In this document: piece by piece, positions 50,523-51,145 of the stretch | Numbering within the stretch: the first letter of the stretch is position 1 | How the letters are laid out: each line of letters begins with the position of its first letter | NCBI GenBank assembly: GCA_021732605.1 | Contig: JAKFUS010000034.1 | Span: 1 to 51,145 of the forward strand | Source of the DNA: Betaproteobacteria bacterium | GTDB lineage: Bacteria; Pseudomonadota; Gammaproteobacteria; Burkholderiales; SG8-41 | Direction of reading: 5' to 3' | DNA length: 51,145 nucleotides | The notes under the pieces: generated by a model | Database searches by the model: none | Told to the model about the DNA's origin: nothing | Seen by the model: only the letters and a program-made list of their open reading frames with translations | Made by a program: the position numbers and the translations under genes

Positions 50523-51145
50523 ATCGAACGCAAAACATTGGGCCTGGCCGTCATCGGCTCCGGCCGTATCGGCGGCTTGCGCGCGCAACTCGCGGCGGGG
50601 CACCACGCGGTACGTTTCATTGCCACCGCCGATCAGGACGCCAAAAAAGCCGCAGCACTGGCGCAGAAGGTCGGCGCCGCGCAGCATTCCACCGATAACG
50701 ACGCCATCATCGCCCACCCCGAAGTCAACGCGGTCATCGTGTCGACCAGCGAGGGCGAACATCTCGCGCCGATCCTGAAAGCGCTGGAACTGGGCAAGCC
50801 GGTGCTGGTGGAAAAACCCATCGCACTGTCGCTGGCCGATGCCGACCGGGTGATCCAGGCCATCGAAAAGTCCGGTGTCAGCGTGCATGTTGGTTACAGC
50901 CGCCGATACAAGGAACGTTACCTGATCGCCAAGGAACAGATCGTGCAGGGCCGCATCGGTACGCTGACCGGCGGTGCGGCACGGGTATTCAATTCACGTT
51001 CGCAGGCGCTGGCGATGCTCGGTCGCAACCGCCATGCGACACCAGTGGTGGATGCGTTGACCTATTACGTCGACCTGATGAACTGGATGCATGAAGGCCA
51101 TCGTCTGGTCGAAGTGTATGCACGCGGGCAGAAGGGTGTGCTGAA
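50523..51145 (+). CDS. Gfo/Idh/MocA family oxidoreductase, truncated by window end
   Basis: A partial NAD(P)-dependent oxidoreductase open through the right edge. It starts with the Rossmann motif GLAVIGSGRIGG, then VIVSTSEGEHL, KPVLVEKPIALS (the conserved EKP) and HVGYSRRYKERY. These suggest an inositol- or sugar-type dehydrogenase. The reading frame carries no ATG, GTG or TTG near the GGAGGGG ribosome site: the aligned start is ATC at 50523 (or 50520), and a TTG at 50538 has no ribosome site. I annotate from 50523 with low certainty about the start. Confidence 0.78.
   Translation, partial: MERKTLGLAVIGSGRIGGLRAQLAAGHHAVRFIATADQDAKKAAALAQKVGAAQHSTDNDAIIAHPEVNAVIVSTSEGEHLAPILKALELGKPVLVEKPIALSLADADRVIQAIEKSGVSVHVGYSRRYKERYLIAKEQIVQGRIGTLTGGAARVFNSRSQALAMLGRNRHATPVVDALTYYVDLMNWMHEGHRLVEVYARGQKGVL

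Overview
This window looks like a chromosomal segment of a betaproteobacterium, by gut feeling Burkholderiales or a near relative. The signs are a GC-rich composition, many periplasmic Bug-type receptors, a DUF3579 gene, a betaproteobacterial proteasome homologue, a CysI-DUF934 pair, and the rpsT/murJ and ribF-ileS-lspA-ispH-pilin gene order. I see no phage, insertion sequence, plasmid or CRISPR genes. The genus cannot be named from the sequence alone.

Layout. 1-4435: a retropepsin-like protease, a class I glutamine amidotransferase, a chromate efflux pair (rhodanese-ChrB and ChrA) and YajQ. 4552-8898: a minus-strand arginine cluster argD-argF-argG that runs into ppnP and an Ntn-hydrolase proteasome homologue. 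9104-11435: DUF3579, ribosomal protein S20 and the lipid II flippase MurJ. 11460-20319: an inserted oxyanion/sulfur module with a PhnD-C-E-E type ABC importer, an orphan Bug receptor, CysB, CysI, DUF934 and siroheme synthesis by CobA. 20389-25733: the housekeeping run ribF-ileS-lspA-ispH. 25774-33604: a complete minus-strand minor-pilin operon (pilE, fimT, pilV, pilW, pilX, pilY1) ending in a TonB-like gene. 33833-34358: a Fur-family regulator and tRNA-Thr(CGU). 34575-36505: an SDR enzyme and an HtrA-like protein that has lost its catalytic triad. 36648-51145: an accessory catabolic region with acyl-CoA dehydrogenase, class II aldolase, alpha/beta hydrolase, FMN-binding reductase, PrpD-type dehydratase, SMP-30 lactonase, acyl-CoA ligase, N-formylglutamate-amidohydrolase-like protein and a truncated Gfo/Idh oxidoreductase, interleaved with four Bug receptors.

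How it works together. The arg genes make citrulline and argininosuccinate. CysB probably controls sulfite reduction, for which CobA makes the siroheme precursor. The adjacent ABC importer carries an oxyanion-type binding protein. The pilin operon encodes the priming minor pilins and the PilY1 adhesin. The right-hand third looks like uptake and CoA-dependent breakdown of unidentified organic acids. The Bug receptors there have no TctA/TctB membrane partners in the window.

The most unusual items are the proteasome homologue in the arginine cluster, the HtrA pseudoprotease, several enzymes with altered catalytic motifs (SDR, acyl-CoA dehydrogenase, FGase-like), two probably leaderless genes, and several families of palindromic or tandem intergenic repeats.
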